Shown in pieces: positions 24,335 through 38,368 of a stretch of DNA of 64,000 nucleotides. The stretch's first letter is position 1. Every line of letters starts with the position of its first letter. The stretch is taken from assembly GCA_020747065.1 (NCBI GenBank), contig JAGMVK010000009.1, positions 2,294,001 to 2,358,000 of the forward strand. Direction: 5' to 3'. The notes under the pieces are model-generated. The model saw only the letters and a list, made by a program, of their open reading frames with translations, was not told the origin of the DNA and searched no databases. The position numbers and the translations under genes are program-made. The DNA comes from Cadophora sp. MPI-SDFR-AT-0126. Lineage: Eukaryota > Ascomycota > Leotiomycetes > Helotiales > Ploettnerulaceae.

Positions 24335-27305
24335 CGCAGAGAACGCAGTCGAGGCGAACAACAAAGGCCTTCACGATCCATCAGTCCAATATCATCAACC
24401 TCAACTACAAGTTTGACCATCATTGGATTCTATGCTGCTCATTTCATCTTATGGACTCGGGCCCGGGCCAGTTTTTAATCAACGCCCACTAAAAGCTTGG
24501 CGAATAGTCGATAACTACTTACGCTACTAGATCAAATTACGAAGGTTCTTTTGAGTATGACTAGATATATCAGAAGAGATGAAACTTCATGGGTATAAAT
24601 AGGCTTCTTATTACTGTCGTTTGTGTTGGTCCGGCATCGAGGAGCTGAGGCGAAGAGGACAGGGTGGATCTTGTCATAGACTTGAGGATGGTGGCTGTCA
24701 AAGGATACCACAAACCGTCAAAATCATCAGCTACCTGATCCAGAATAGTAGTGATCCCAGATCTTTCCATTGGTTAAGTTTTGCTCATGCTTATGCATTG
24801 CAGATCTCATTCCTCGTCGGATAGCCCAATTGAACATCATAATACTATGCATTACTCTGTGTGGTTACATGGCCTGATATTTCGCCATCTGGGACATGAT
24901 CATGAAGGATTGGTCTGGCTTTCTACAGATACGGAAGGAATTTGGACATGATATTTAAACTATATGCAAGCCAAAGTTTCAGCATCATGCGTCAAGAATC
25001 TAGACTTTCTGCTTGCGAAATCATGATCGCATCCTACGCTCTTGTCGTGCATCGTGATCCGCGCCATTGGTAACCGTGAAAGATTCGTCGTGTTTCTGAA
25101 AGGCTTCGGAAATTTCAAGCAGATCTACCGTTCGTCCAATTAGATCCGTGCCACAAGTTTGCGTATCGGATGACAAGAAGGAAAGAATCATCATCAGATG
25201 AGGCCGTCCTGCGATTGGAAAAGAATGGTTCGATGAATTAGGTGATCTGCATACTTTCATGGAGCACATTGTGCGGTTTGTGGCGCCGCCTCTCGTGACT
25301 TGTTGAATAGTTATTGGGTCAAACATATATGCATGTAGCCAAGAAAGTAACTCGGCCTAGGGAACTTGTTATCTTGGTGTGTCGTATTTTGCATCTGAAC
25401 CATTTACTTGTTCAATTACGAACCTGAGAACAATTGAATCCAGGAGAATTTTAATAGTAGTTGTAGGACGATTATTGTTAAGTTTGTATGAATCTGGCTG
25501 CAAAGATGCAATGCTTCAGAAAGCATACCGCTGTTCAGAGCTCCGCAAAGCTGGACCTTCACCGGCCTGGTAGCACTTCCAAGGCGTTTCACACGATCAT
25601 CGAACGCTGCAAGATCTTGACGCTAGCCATCACGAATTGAAATGGCATTTACATCCAGCTGCCAGCATAAAAGTATGCACGTGCGGTTTGAGCCAGCCGC
25701 TGCTGCATATTGCATGTGTAGTCTGAACAATCCAATCATGTTTACCGAAAGTCTAGCATTATTGCTCCTGATTGGCTGTCTTGCATCTTTCGGACAACCC
25801 CACTTCAACCCTCCTGTAAATCAAGCCCGGGGGTGGATCGACTTCTTAGAGAAGAAGAGAGCGGTACTTACCAGGAATGCAAGCTAGGAATCTGCAGATC
25901 ATTTGCGCGGGATAGGCTGGTGAGGGGAATGTACATTAGCGGACTCCTCAAAGCATCGATGGGATATGTTTTACAATCGTTTGCTGATTGCGGTTTGCCA
26001 TTAAGCCAACGGTGCAAGATAATATGCATAGCAATAGAGAATCATCACACTGATCAATCACGAACAAAGGAATACTCCACAAAGATCCATGGAAGTGTCC
26101 GAGTGTTTGATTTGGTAACGATCAATGCTGCATATTACTCAATGCCAATATGCTTCAATCCGCGCTCAGCCATTTTTCTTCTACCCCAAGTGTCCAAACT
26201 TGGTTTCATTGTCCCCCTTATCCATTGAAGATCTCCGAATTTTTAAGAATAGTGCCAAATGTAGCCTTTCAGAACTTGTTCTCAACTCCGAAATAATTCA
26301 GGCTCCTGGGGATGAGATTGTTCACAGGCGGCTTGGCTAGCTGAAGACTGATTGGCTAAAACAACGAAGCGGGGAGTGGTGTCGTGGCTCTGTTAGCCTT
26401 ACCAAAGCAGCTGAGCAACCACAAGAATTCAAAATCCATATGTCGATCTCATGCATATCGTGTCGGCGCTTTTGACCATTGAGCGATCTGGTAGAAACGG
26501 GAGTTCTCACAATCGTGTGTCCAGAAGGGATCTTTTGACGCCCACTCTCTTGGCGCTGCAAATGGCCAAGAAAATGCCATAGGGCTGAATAGGCAGTGTC
26601 AAGCCTCAATTCCTCAGCTTACAGCTGATCGTGAAGCGCCTGCCGTAATCATTCGAGCTTACCGAGTAGGCCACGAATCACTGACTTCTGACTTGTTGCA
26701 CCTTTGAGAGCGAGGAGATCTCGACTTTCGTTTTCTTCCCTAATCGCTGGTTGTCGTAGCTCAATACTAGCTTTTGAATTCCGTTTGATTTCGAGAATAG
26801 CTCTTCATGAGAGGAGGTCTCGAATTTGGGATGAACGATTTTTATTTTCTTCAAAAAGTTGAAAAAAGACCCTGCTCTTAACGAATTGTCCCATTTTCTC
26901 CTTCAGATCTCCAGTTCCCATCATTTATGTATATGTTACATGTTAGGAATTTGGTGGCTTAGAGTGTGGCGGCTCAGGTGTTCCAATTCCTAGGAGCAAC
27001 ATGCCTCGCGGAGTGTTCCCCGTCAGCTCATCATCTCGATGTTACACTGTCATCGAGTTGATTTGTTGGAGGTTTCCGCAATCCAAATTCATAGGATCAA
27101 ATTACAGGTCTGTAATGAGGGGATGCCCAGATGATTTGTGCGGATTCGCTGGAGCATTCTTTAAGCTGGCTTGGGGTTGTCATCATGAGACCTCGATTCA
27201 GAAGATCGATCGGCATATGCAGAGAAATGGATGAAAATACAAATCACCGTATGAATTTGCAGTGTAGTAACTTAGCTCTGGCATGATCATGTTACTTGAA
27301 GAACT

Positions 27306-27313
27306 TATAAATA
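27306..27313 (+). promoter_or_regulatory. TATA box of the metzincin gene
   Basis: TATAAATA lies 107 bases before the ATG at 27420 and is followed by a C-rich leader rich in CATCA, typical for a fungal core promoter. Confidence 0.6.
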
Positions 27314-27419
27314 GCCCCCTCAAGTCCTGTCATATCCATTTATTTGCTCAGAAACTTCAATCTTCTTGAACATCATCACAAAATACTTGCCTCAAATATA
27401 ACATCACCATCAACGAATC

Positions 27420-29520
27420 ATGACTCGTGCACCACCCCCTCCTGATTTCCTTCCCACTCCCATCGACACGGAGACTTCGATCTCAGACGGTGGCACGCCA
27501 GCCTTCCCGCCATTTCCTCCACGCTGGCCCCCGTTCCCGTTCAGATCTGTACGCACTGGAGCTTGGCTGCTCAACTACACTCCTCTTGGATCTTCCTTGG
27601 TAGCTTATGATGGCACACTCCGTGTCGAGACCATCACCGGTGGTCGAAGAGCTAGCGGAGACCTTTACCAGCGACCAACGATCAGAATCCCATTCCCAGC
27701 ACCGCGGACCATTCTGCTCCCGCCACCAAACCCTGCAAACGGGATTCCAATTCAAGCCATAAACAAATATCGCTATTATCTTCGTGTTACCAAGATACTT
27801 GAAGGTATCACGTTTGGGAGCGATTTCCAACTTGGACTGGAGTTGTATCTGTTCACTCCAACATCTAATGGTGCTGGGACTTGGTCTACCTCACCCATCA
27901 AATCCACTGCAACTATGAGATGGACTCCCGCTCCTGCTGGCTATCCATCTTCTAATGACTACCGTAAGTTATGAAGACTACATTCTTTATGCTCGTCATA
28001 TATCTGAAAAAGTAGCATTGTCGTGCTTATCGATATGTTATTGAGTGACCATTGATTAACGATGCGGTGTATTAGTTGAGGGTGATTTGAAGCAAGATGA
28101 CACCAATACTGTCCTTGGTCGCCTCAAAATGGGCTGGATTTCCAAATACTATCGCAAAGCTACAATTGAGATCGACGCTGTGGCAGGGTCAGAAGTGCCT
28201 TTAGACAGTGGAAAAGGTCATAATTGGCAAACCGTCGGAGATTCCATTGGATACGACCTCAAGATCAACATCAGTGAGCGTAATATTCCAGAGGTAAGTG
28301 GGGAGAGCTGGGCAGACAATGAGATGAATGATACGATGATTTCACACCGAGAACCGGTCAACCTCAATTCTGTGTGGCACTACCATATTCTCGCTGTCCA
28401 TCTGATCGATTCCACCCCGCGCGGTATCATGTACGATGCTGGTGCAACGGATTCTGACCACATCCCTCGTGAGGGCCTGGGAATCTCCACTCACTGGATC
28501 ATTGATCCCGACTGGGGAACTGTTGGTGGAGTGCGATTCGGTCTCGCCAAAGCACCACATTTCCGTACCGCGGTTCACGAACTCGGCCATGCTCTAGGTC
28601 TCATACACAATACTGTCGACTTGGGGTTCATGAACACCAGCGATGTGATTGCCGCTGCTGGGACTCCGGCCCTTCCATTCCCTGACAATATCAAATGGGC
28701 CTTCGCCGACAACGACCTCCAAAGCCTTCGTCACTGGCCGGACATCTTTATCCGACCGGGAGGCGTCCCATTCGGTGATGCAAGCAGCACCGCTCCCTTC
28801 GATGATGATCGTGCTCTCACACTTGAGAACCCTGATCTGAAGCTCGAACTTACTCCACTACTGGAAGAAGTTCCAATTGGGGCACCTGTGCGCGTTGACC
28901 TCAAGCTCACAAACAACAGTAAAGTGACGGTGAAAGTCCCAGCACGAATCGATCTCAAATCCACCAGCCTTCAGGGCGTGGTCAAAGATTCGACTGGAAC
29001 CGAGCGCAGCTTCAAATCTCTCATTGGGTGTGTGGATGAGCTGCCTCTGACAAAACTCGAGCCCGAAAAATCCATCACTCAGTCCTTGACACTCTGGCGT
29101 GGGGGTGATGGAGCCCTATTCCCCATCTCTGGTGTTTCTGAAATATCAGTCACGCTTCGATGGGCTCTGCCATCAGCTGGCGAGACTGGTCTCCTTCCCG
29201 AGGCGGCTGTTCAAGCTAGCACCACAGTCTTCATCACTGGTGCAAGCACTGCTTCTCATGCCAAAGCTGCCCATAAATTGCTCACGACCCCGGATGCGCA
29301 CTTGGTTCTCGCATTTGGCGGAACTCATCTGAAGGATGGGTTTGACGCTGTCGAGTTTGGTACTGGAAATGATGTGTTAGGCAAGCACTGGAGTGCAGTG
29401 AAGGCAAAGGCGCTGGCTAAAGACGGGAAGAAGGAGCCTGGACGACAACTCTTGGGGGGTGCACAGAAGCCTGTGATGAGTGATAACGAAAAGGACAAAT
29501 TGCAGCTACTTCTAAAGTAG
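27420..29520 (+). CDS. metzincin-like zinc metalloprotease
   Basis: The model is join(27420..27963,28076..29520), 662 aa. The intron has a GTAAGT donor and a TTAG acceptor (phase 1). Residues 349-359 are HELGHALGLIH, the HExxHxxGxxH zinc site of metzincins: His349, His353 and His359 bind zinc and Glu350 is catalytic. GFMNTSD at about 366-372 offers a Met for the Met-turn. The first about 35 residues are Pro-rich with no signal peptide. Residues about 40-330 contain beta-rich hydrophilic sequence with WLLNYTPLG. After the protease core there is an Ig-like or beta-sandwich region (about 430-560), then a Lys-rich tail. Metzincins are normally secreted, so absence of a visible leader is odd. Nearest known relatives would be fungal matrixin-like peptidases (M10/M43 type); I cannot fix the family more tightly. 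Confidence 0.88.
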
Positions 29521-32500
29521 ATGATCATGAATTCAAGCCAAAAAGCAACAGGCAAAAGGGGGATTTTCTTGATTCTGGAGTTTGGCATTTGCTGGAATTT
29601 CCACACTCATTTACTTGAGGGAATTTTTGGTGTCTTGATCAGCTATCTTTCTGTCTTTATACTTAACGAAGAAATGCAGCTCTGCTCCACCTTTTCCTAA
29701 TTTGTACCCTTGTCTCATTTTACTGAAAATCAGGTCTTTGACAACATGGGATCACGTTAATACCATGGTAGGTGAGTGCTTGGCAGAGGTGAAATTTGAG
29801 ATCCTTCTTGCATTCTGGTATGTTGTCCCAGGAAATGACATGGTCTTGACAGCGCAGATCATGGTGCTCTAGGCTACTTGGAGAGAAGGGCACGGGCTGA
29901 TATATAGACACCAACTGACGCAAATGTATTGCTAAGACAATGGGATTTTATTTCGAAGAGCCGAGCAAATTCTCGTCAATCAGAGAGTTGTCCCATATAT
30001 TTCCTTAGACCGATCCAACTGTGCTCCACAGACGACGAAATTGGAGTTTGTGTAAGACGCAACACTTGTGAAGAACAACAGTATGTGAAGTTTAAAGGCG
30101 AAATACAAGAGACATATCTTCTACTGATAGCAAAAGTAAGACGGTGTCGTAGTCCACCTTTGGCAGGCTCTTAGTGCCGTTGGGGAAGACTTGACTCTAT
30201 GAGCTTTGAGTGTGGTTACTAGTTCCTCACTTCACAAGTCCTCAAGGTAGAGATCAGTTATTATCAACTTCAATCTCACCGTCTTTCCCTCTTATGCACT
30301 GCCATTATTTTCTACTTAGCACTTATAACCACATCGACTTACATACAAAACCAACCCCGCCAAGCGACCGCAGTCCCTCCCCTCGGTAATCATGTCCTAA
30401 TGTCAACAAAGCCAAGTTCGTCAATACTCGCACGGCAATGATCATTTGTCTTATACTCATACCAAGTCATCAATACTCAGGAAGCTGACAATAGTGTGCT
30501 TAGAGTGGCTTTTATCCATCCATGGGATTCATATCCGTCCATGCTAAGCTGCAAGCATGAATGAATGTATTTGCCACCACATTGGTGAAGAATTACACCG
30601 CACATGGCATGGCCAGTAGCTTTACCTTATTAAAGTGAAAGTGAATATCACGGCCATTGGGTGTTTTTTGCATGTACATCGTCGTGTGTTGTAGATCTCC
30701 GAGTAAAACCCAAGTTGGATATCGTCCAAACGTCACACGTGGCTTTCCGAAAGACGTACTCTATTTCCTTTGAACCAGTCAAAGCTTCCTGAGAATCGAT
30801 GCAATACATTCTCTCTCTCTCAAAGCTTCGCAGAACCGACTCTTTTTGAAGACTCCGAAAGATGAAATCCCCATTCTTGAAACTATTAGCAGATTGACAG
30901 CATTCCCAACATTGACAGCAAGTCTTATACGAGGAGCGAATTCAGCAGATAAGATCTCTCATCACAATTCGCAAACGAAGATCTCAAAGTGTCCAGCTTG
31001 TAGCTCCACACCAATCCGACTATCAGGCGACTTGGCCCAAAAAGGCGAGCTGATCACCCCATTTTCCAGTAATATCTGAAAGCCCACGTCCGAATGCGAT
31101 CCTGATGTTGCTTCTCACCACAACTCGATCCCCTAGTCTATATATACTGCACAATAGACACCAGAAAGAGACTTCGAAGTGAAGCAGATAACAAAGAAAG
31201 AAGCATGCATCACCGCGCTTTCCAATGATATTCACTATCAGCCTATCACCGCTCGAAACAAAACAGCAATTCATTATTTGGGACTTCACAACGGAATTCG
31301 ATATGCTGATTCGCAAGTTCGATGGCTTACCGTGTTTTTTGTTACTTGTATTGATGAATTTTCCCAAGTCTCACTGTAAAGAGCCCGCATAGCAATAACT
31401 TCCTTCATACTGACAGCGAAAAAAAAATAAAAATTGGCAACACTAAACATTTCACATCCAAACTGTTCTTCCATCCAGAGAGATCCTGGCAGTCTTTCAT
31501 TTTTTTTGAAAGACGAAACCAAAGCCAAAAACAAAAGTATCCCGTAGTATGCAATCATTGATTGGCATTATCTGAAATCTTCGGGACTAGCTTGAAGCCA
31601 TTGGTGAGAGAAGTCCTGAGAAAAAAATGACCCGCTAATGATTATCAGTCCCATTCTCTCTGTATTCTCCCAGCCCGTCTCGCAGTTGCTTAGTCTGGCC
31701 CCTAATTGAATTTGAAGAAGTCGAACAGTAGGCAATCCACCGATTCGCAAAGCTAAGCCCTCTCTAATTTCCAACAAGACATCTTTCCTCCTTTCCGCCT
31801 CTCTCTACCTAACCCCCTCTCTCCGCATAATCGATCATCTCCGAAAGATCTCAAGGCCAAAATGAAAACCTACACCGACCCTTCTCCTCCACCTCATCAT
31901 GCAAAAAGCCACCTTAGCCAGCCCTGTAATGTCACATTCTCAACCCTTCAACCCTTCCTCTGACAAGCTTCAGAATAATCCGACTCTGTTTCTAACTCTT
32001 GCCCCTCCCCTCTTACCTTCTCCCCCCCCTCTCATTTGACCACTCAACCACTCAACCACCCCCCATGCCCCCCACATTCCCACCTCCTTCTCCAATTTCC
32101 AGTATGCAATACCGATATCGACAACATAATCGAAACCAGACCCAAATTCACTCACATCCACACATCCACAACGCGTCAATCACCCTTAAACCGATGTCAT
32201 CTCGTCTTGTCTGTACTTGTACCTGGCCGTGATGGACCATCGACACTCACTATTCGCTATCACTGGCTCATCCACTGACTTATCCACCATTGACACTGGA
32301 TAAAACTCAATGAAATGGTAAACTCGGTACACAACCCCTCCGATCTGGTATCCCTCAATCCATATCAGCCCTTCCCAATCTCATCTCATCCGGCTCAACC
32401 CGGGTCCATCTAAGTTAGTGGGTGGGAATCTCGCCCCTCTAGGGACCCTAGGGCTTACGCACTGGGACGATGGCGTGGTAGTCTATCTAGGAGCTTATTT

Positions 32501-32775
32501 GTACGGCAGTTTTACATTTACCATTCACCATTCAACGTTCACGTGAGGAAAATCAAAGGATATTAACAATGTGACAAACAAAATGGTGCAGAGATCGTTC
32601 TTCAATTAAAAAGCGATAGCTACTCTGTAGTCATGAAGCAAATCCCTATATATGATAGGGTGTGGTATCTCATCTGTCAATTCATCCCATCCCATTCCCA
32701 TCCCACTCATGCGAGTCATTATGCATGAGCAATTAAAGAATGCCAACCTCATCATATCAAAACATATCAACACAT
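29521..32775. other. 3.3-kb intergenic region (convergent genes)
   Basis: This lies between the 3' ends of the metzincin and PTR2 genes. Only short frames below about 115 codons occur, none with a recognisable domain. The part at 31900-32420 is C-rich with repeated CCA/CAT words. No repeats or RNA gene signatures were recognised. Confidence 0.5.
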
Positions 32776-34775
32776 TTATCCTTGCAATTCCTTCAACGTA
32801 GGAGTCTCCTCATCTCTGTGACCACGCTTCTCATCGACACTCTCACCGCTGCTAGCAATCTCGCGAGCGGCAGCATCCTCACGCTGGAACTTCGCGTCGT
32901 GGTACGCCTTGTTCTCGGTGAGTGTGTATTCCTCCTTGTCAAGATCCTTGTAGATGAACCAGAAGAGAGGAGCGGCGATGAATCCGACGATGGTTGGTCC
33001 AGCAAACACCCAGGTCAGGTATGGATCTTTGATGAGGCCAGAGAAGGCAAGACCGAAAGCATAGGCGATGGCGCTGGAGAAGAGGTTCATTCCCGAGACT
33101 AAACCACGCATGTTCTTTGGAGCCATTGAGTATGCGATTCCGAAGGCGGGAACGTTGACGAAAAGCTCGGAAATTCCACCAATACCGACTGGAAGGGCAG
33201 TCCACCAAATCGTGATGCTGGACACGAGAGCATTGCCATCAGCATCAACACAGTCGAGACTGGTTCCGTGCTTTCCGCAAGGCCCAATCTTATAAGCATA
33301 GTAGTTGAGAACGGTGTATCCGATACTTGCAGTTGCAGACATGAACAGTCCAAGGGTAATGCGTCTGATGGAACCAAAGCGAATATTCCTCTTTCTGAGA
33401 AGGGGATAGAGCCCGTAGTTGAGAATTGGTGCAGTGATGATAATAGCGAAGGGGTTGATGTTGTTGATGACATCGTTGGGAACTCCGTTCGTCTTCAACA
33501 TTGTGGTGAGAGCGGATTGGGATCCACCAAGACCGTTGTCAGTGATGCTTTGAATTGGGAAGAACATGAACATTCCAGTAGCTTGGAAAGCACGCTTGAC
33601 ATCGTCAACGAAGACATCGTTCCATGGAACGTCAATTGGGCGTCCAGAAGCAGCAATGACCGAAGGCTTGGCAGACTCAAAGAATCCTCCCTTCTTGGAG
33701 AATATCTTCTTGAGACCTCCACGTCTGAAGCAAATCCCAAGAATTCTGAAAACATTTGGCAAGTCGCTTCCTCCTGGGGGCAGGATTCTGAGTTTGTTCT
33801 TGAGGTACCAGAGCATGGCGGGGAGTGGGAGGTAAAGAATGAGTGGGATGCCGAAAGCCAACCACCATCCGACATACTTTGCTGAGTACGAAGTTCCGAC
33901 GTTGACGAATCCACCGATGTTAACCATCAAGTAGAACCACAGCATGACTCTCTCGGTTGTCGCCTCTGGGTCAATGATGACTTTCTCGCCGGTCTTGAGG
34001 GTCTTGGTAGTAAGCTTGGTTTCCTTCATCTGATCAAGAAGCATGGGTGAAATGCAAGGCTTGAACATGGCTGCGTTTTGTTAGCGACGCCCATTTATTC
34101 GTCAGAGGTCAACTTACCAGCACCGATAGCTAGAACGTAGAGACTGATGAAGTATGGGATCTTCGCATTTCCATTGGCCAACAAGCTCTTGGCACCAGAC
34201 GCAACCATGATTACGTGGGAGATACCACAAATGAATACACCGACGAAGACCATCTTGAAGCGACCAGTTTTCTGATCTGCGAGCCAGCCGAAGAAGACAG
34301 GCAGAGCATAGACCAACATGTTGAAGGATTGAGCAACGGCGGAAGCCTTAACCGTTCCCATTCCAAGAGCACCAGCGGTAGCCTGGCTACCCTTTGGCGG
34401 GGCACCAAAGCCATTACCTCCAGGAGGAAGCTTGCGATTGACGAAATTACCAATCAGAGGTTGGACTCCGTAGTAAGAGGCGCGCTCTGCGAACTCGACC
34501 AGGCAGAGAGCGTAGGCAATCCATGGGATGGTACCTGGAATGCGGCGAAGGGTGTGTCTCTCCTCCTCGGTGGGTTCATTGACGTGAGCTCCCACATCGA
34601 CGCGGTCGGCATCAGCGACGACCATGGAATTCTTGCCTTCTAGGGCGAGATGGGCGTCGGCATGGGTGCCCGCCAGTGTGGTTTGCGCATCGTAGACAAT
34701 GTTGGTCGCTGTACGATGTTAGTCAGTGTCACTGTGTAGAATGGTTGGTTGGTCATGCGCATATCACGTACCCAT
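32776..34775 (-). CDS. PTR2: PTR2-type proton-coupled di/tripeptide transporter
   Basis: The model is complement(join(32776..34070,34118..34708,34772..34775)), 629 aa. Exon 1 is only four bases (ATGG), followed by a 63-nt intron with a GTACGT donor. Exon 2 then reads ATNIVYDAQTTLAG in frame. The second intron is 47 nt with a GTAAGT donor. The POT/PTR family signature is FAERASYYG at 74-82. GGFVNVGTSYSAKYVGWW, the TM region near IPILNYGLYPLL and KNMRGLVSGMNLF are further PTR2-type segments. About 12 hydrophobic segments are present and the N- and C-tails are charged and cytosolic by the family model. Proteins of this family take up di- and tripeptides with protons at the plasma membrane. Without the tiny first exon the next in-frame ATG would be Met30, still upstream of the transport domain. 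Confidence 0.92.
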
Positions 34776-35171
34776 CGTGTCGATCTGAACTCGCAGTTGA
34801 CGCGGATGTTGCGAAAGGGAGAAAGAGGGGGAAGTCGAGGGTCTTTATGTGTGTTGCAGAACAGAACAGTCGCACAACAGATGGAGGTCGGGCTTGCCTC
34901 CCGGGGGGGCCTGTCAATTATCTTGGTTCACCTTCCGTTCATCTGCAGCTTCGACCTCACCTTTTGATCCTGGAAGGAGGTCCAATGTAAAGCTGATCCG
35001 CTATCAGTGGACTTCAGCGTGGCACTTGCCTCGAACAAGCAGCTGCGATGAACATCTGGCTAATTTTCAGGTGTGGGGTACAGGAAGGGAGCAGGGAGCA
35101 GGGACAGGCTCGGGTTCCCAGGTGGAGGCGAAAGTAAAAGTGCCACCCATCACTGCGGCTCACTTTCAACC

Positions 35172-35206
35172 AGGTCAAGTCAAGTCAGGTCAGGTCAGGT
35201 CAGGTT
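35172..35206. repeat. AGGTC/AAGTC pentamer tandem repeat
   Basis: About seven consecutive units of AGGTC or AAGTC just upstream of the PTR2 promoter region. Length is probably variable between strains. Confidence 0.85.
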
Positions 35207-38200
35207 GAGGAGGAAGCGGCCAGTTAAAGTCATGCAACCATTCGCAGAAACACATACCTGCAGCAACCATTCCATATCCATCAAGCGAGATGATAGGCCC
35301 GAAACGGTGGCATTCCAATCGGGGACGACGACGATGCATCAAGACCCATATCAACCCTCAAAACAGGCGTTGGAAGTAGCTATATCAGGAAGGTATGTAG
35401 ATTGCCAAGATAAGGACTCGAGTTTTCCAGAACGGACGGACGATGCAATGCACGCCTCCACAGAATCCACACGGCACGGCACAGGCTATCCTTTCCTGAA
35501 TGGAATGTGTGAAAGAGATCCTTGGCGGTACTGCAAGGCCATTGGTTACGACGGATGTGACTAAGCAATATCGGTTACCTATCAAGCATGAAATCAGTAT
35601 CACTGCAGTATTTGATTTGCATTCCAACATCGACGAGTGGCCAATGTTGGATAGACGATAATGAGACGGCAATGCCGAGGCGAAAGAGAGTGTGAGTGTG
35701 GCGTTTGGTGATTTCTGCCGCTAGTTTTTCATCGGGAATGGCCGTGCTGATGGTTCTTTGCTTCTAGAAGGATTCTCTGCTCTCCGCTCCGACCAGGAAC
35801 AGGCCCAAACATCACCGCTCCCACCTGACGATACTTTTATTTATCCCGAGGTCCAGCATCCAAATGTCAAGCCCTGCAGCAGCCGGATATTCATGAGTTG
35901 ATTCCACACCACACGCAGAGCGAACACCAAGACCAGTGGCGGAATGAAGCTCTCTCCTCCCTGCTGCCAAGGGCTATCAATTCCTCAATTCCCCTAAGCG
36001 AAGCATGTCAGAGCCCCTGAAAACAGCCCGAACCCAAATTAACCAACCAGGGTGTCAAATAATATCCAGCCACTTGAACGACATCCACCTGCGCACGCAA
36101 TCGCCTTCTTCATTCAGCCAAAGCGCCGAGCCCGAGGAGTCCACAGAGGAAAACGCCTCTCACGTTCGCCGAGAGAAAACAAGAGAAGACAAGACAACGC
36201 CGCCGGCGGGGGACGAGAATCTCGGCGGTGCGATCAAGAACACTGGCAAAGCTTGAATCGACGTAGAAGGATTTGTTGGTTGCTGCGAGAGGTGCTACGT
36301 ACGTAAGTGTCGCATGCACTCGCAGTTGCAATAACCAGCAATGATGAATGGTTAAAGAACGTCTTTTCAGCCCCAGATCTAGGGTCCAGATCCAGAGGCG
36401 AACTTTCTTTTCAGCCCCTTCAGTCATTTTCTCCGACGAGTGGTTGGTAGCGTTCGGACATAACGTGGAATTCAGTCTCGGATCATTACAGTACTGTATT
36501 TCAGTGGAGAGCTAGGCCTACCAGCCAGAAGCAGAACCACCGAATTCGATGGGGCAAATTGCGAAGAGAAGTTGACAAGGCAGGGGAACCTGACACGGCT
36601 GGTGTAGATACTGGGACGAAATGAATCGTGCTCACGTGCAGAACCGAAACCCTGAACAGGAAAGTCAACCTCTTCAACAAGCCGATGGAGAGGCAGTAGA
36701 AGAGAGGAAGACGTCTAAGCCGAAACATACCTCCTCAAAGCGCACCTTCCAGGATTCCAATCCTGCCTCTTCAGCCCAAAATTAAACAAATCACGTGTCC
36801 ACAACCAATCCCCCATCCAGCAGGAGCATACTTCCTCCCTACCCTCCTCATCCCAAACCAGCATCCCAAACGCACCATCACTTCCCCATCCACCAAACAC
36901 CTTCCCGTATCCCCCAACCCTTATCTCTACCCCTTGACCCCTCGCCTCCAATCAGACTCCTCCCCCCTACTACTACTTGCAAGTAGGCGGATCTCCATGC
37001 CAAGATAAGGTTGTTGTGCCGTAGTTCCCGTGGCTCTAGAAGGTCAGCATGGTAATCTAGAAGAAAGCGTGCACGGCAGGCTCAGTTGCCTGATTTGGTT
37101 AGATCTCCACGAGAAAAGCAACACACACTTTCTCTGTTTGTGTGCTTTCCGTCGCACATGAATCGATCGATCGATTCACTCACTCGCCAAGCTACCAATC
37201 ACGCCGTCTTACTTACTTTCTCGTATCCCACACTCCAAATAAGATAAACGAAATAATATAAACGAACGTCCCAATTCAGCCTGTCACAATGTCCGTATTT
37301 AGCATTCAGCAGTCAGCCAAGATGTTAATCAGCACATGTGCCGAGTCGGGTCACGTTCACGTTCACTATTCTAAAGTACAAAGTCGTCATTGGCTCGCTG
37401 GAGGGCTGGGTGTTCTTCAACGTCAATATCGACGAAAGAGGTCTGGCTATGCCTGCCCTGCCTAGTCCAGCGTGCGGAAGAGGTAACAAAGACTGCGCTT
37501 GAAAGATGATGCAGAGCATTGAAGGGCTTGAGGGCTCATGCTTGATTAAAAAAAAACAGGCGCATTCGCTTCGCTGTTGGGTGGGTAAGTGTTCTTGAGC
37601 GACATACTGGCTGGGTTCTCCGAACTTTGACAGGGAATCTTGGAGCAGCAATGCCCTCTGAAGGTTTGAGTATTGCAAAAAGAAAGGAAAGAAAAGAAAA
37701 GAAAAGGAAAAGTGGACCCGTTGCGCCCTTTTTGATGGCAATTCTTTCACTTCCAACTTCAACGATACTTTTTCTTGGCATACGAAGCGCAACTAATAAT
37801 GAAGACAAACGCCGGGATTCAGTCTTATCTGCCACCTGCGTCATGAACGTAAGTATGCTTACTATTCACGCTAGAGCAGAATGCCGTAAGCTAGCTCAAG
37901 CTCTGCGTCAAAATGTCAGCGAATAGAGCGAGTATATCTGTAAATCAGTATTGCTGCCTGCAGTCAGTCTCAGTGCACTAGAGTCTAACTTAGATTAACT
38001 TCTATTCAAAACGTGTAACCAATACATGGTAGAAACTAGTTTGCAAACACGGGACAATGAGTCCTTGCACAGCAAGTCGTCTTCTTTTTTTTTACAGCAG
38101 CGTCAAGAAACCAGCAAGGCAACCTTTTCTTGAAAAAAAGGTACTGTGATGCTTTGTTGATGCGTTGGAAATGAGCGAGAAGTCTGCGAGTCGAGCTGAG

Positions 38201-38334
38201 CTCAGGAAGATGTCTGTTTTAGGTTGGTAGGAAGCGCATACAACCGTTCTAAACGGCCACATCTTCGCTATCGCCGGCTGTCTTGCGTCACGATCGGTAC
38301 TATTCCATTCTTATTCCCAGCCCTAAATCATTAT

Positions 38335-38335
<1 letters not shown>

Positions 38336-38365
<30 letters not shown>
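38336..38365. repeat. (CT)15 microsatellite
   Basis: Fifteen uninterrupted CT dinucleotides. Such pyrimidine tracts are common in fungal promoters, but no gene follows closely. Confidence 0.95.

Positions 38366-38368
<3 letters not shown>

Larger units (their letters stand above)
23639..27419. other. 3.8-kb intergenic region with weak short frames
   Basis: No gene is supported. A minus frame at 25021-25326 (101 codons, ATG start) ends in a charged, protein-like tail but matches nothing I know. Plus frames at 25642-25887 and 25833-26228 overlap each other and look random. The region carries a poly-T tract at 24311-24334. Confidence 0.45.

Noticed and set aside
33268..33885. 205-codon plus frame
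   Set aside because: Antisense to the PTR2 transporter membrane region; explained by codon bias of the real gene.
35073..35564. 163-codon plus frame upstream of PTR2
   Set aside because: It spans the AGGTC tandem repeat, has random-looking composition and no start context.
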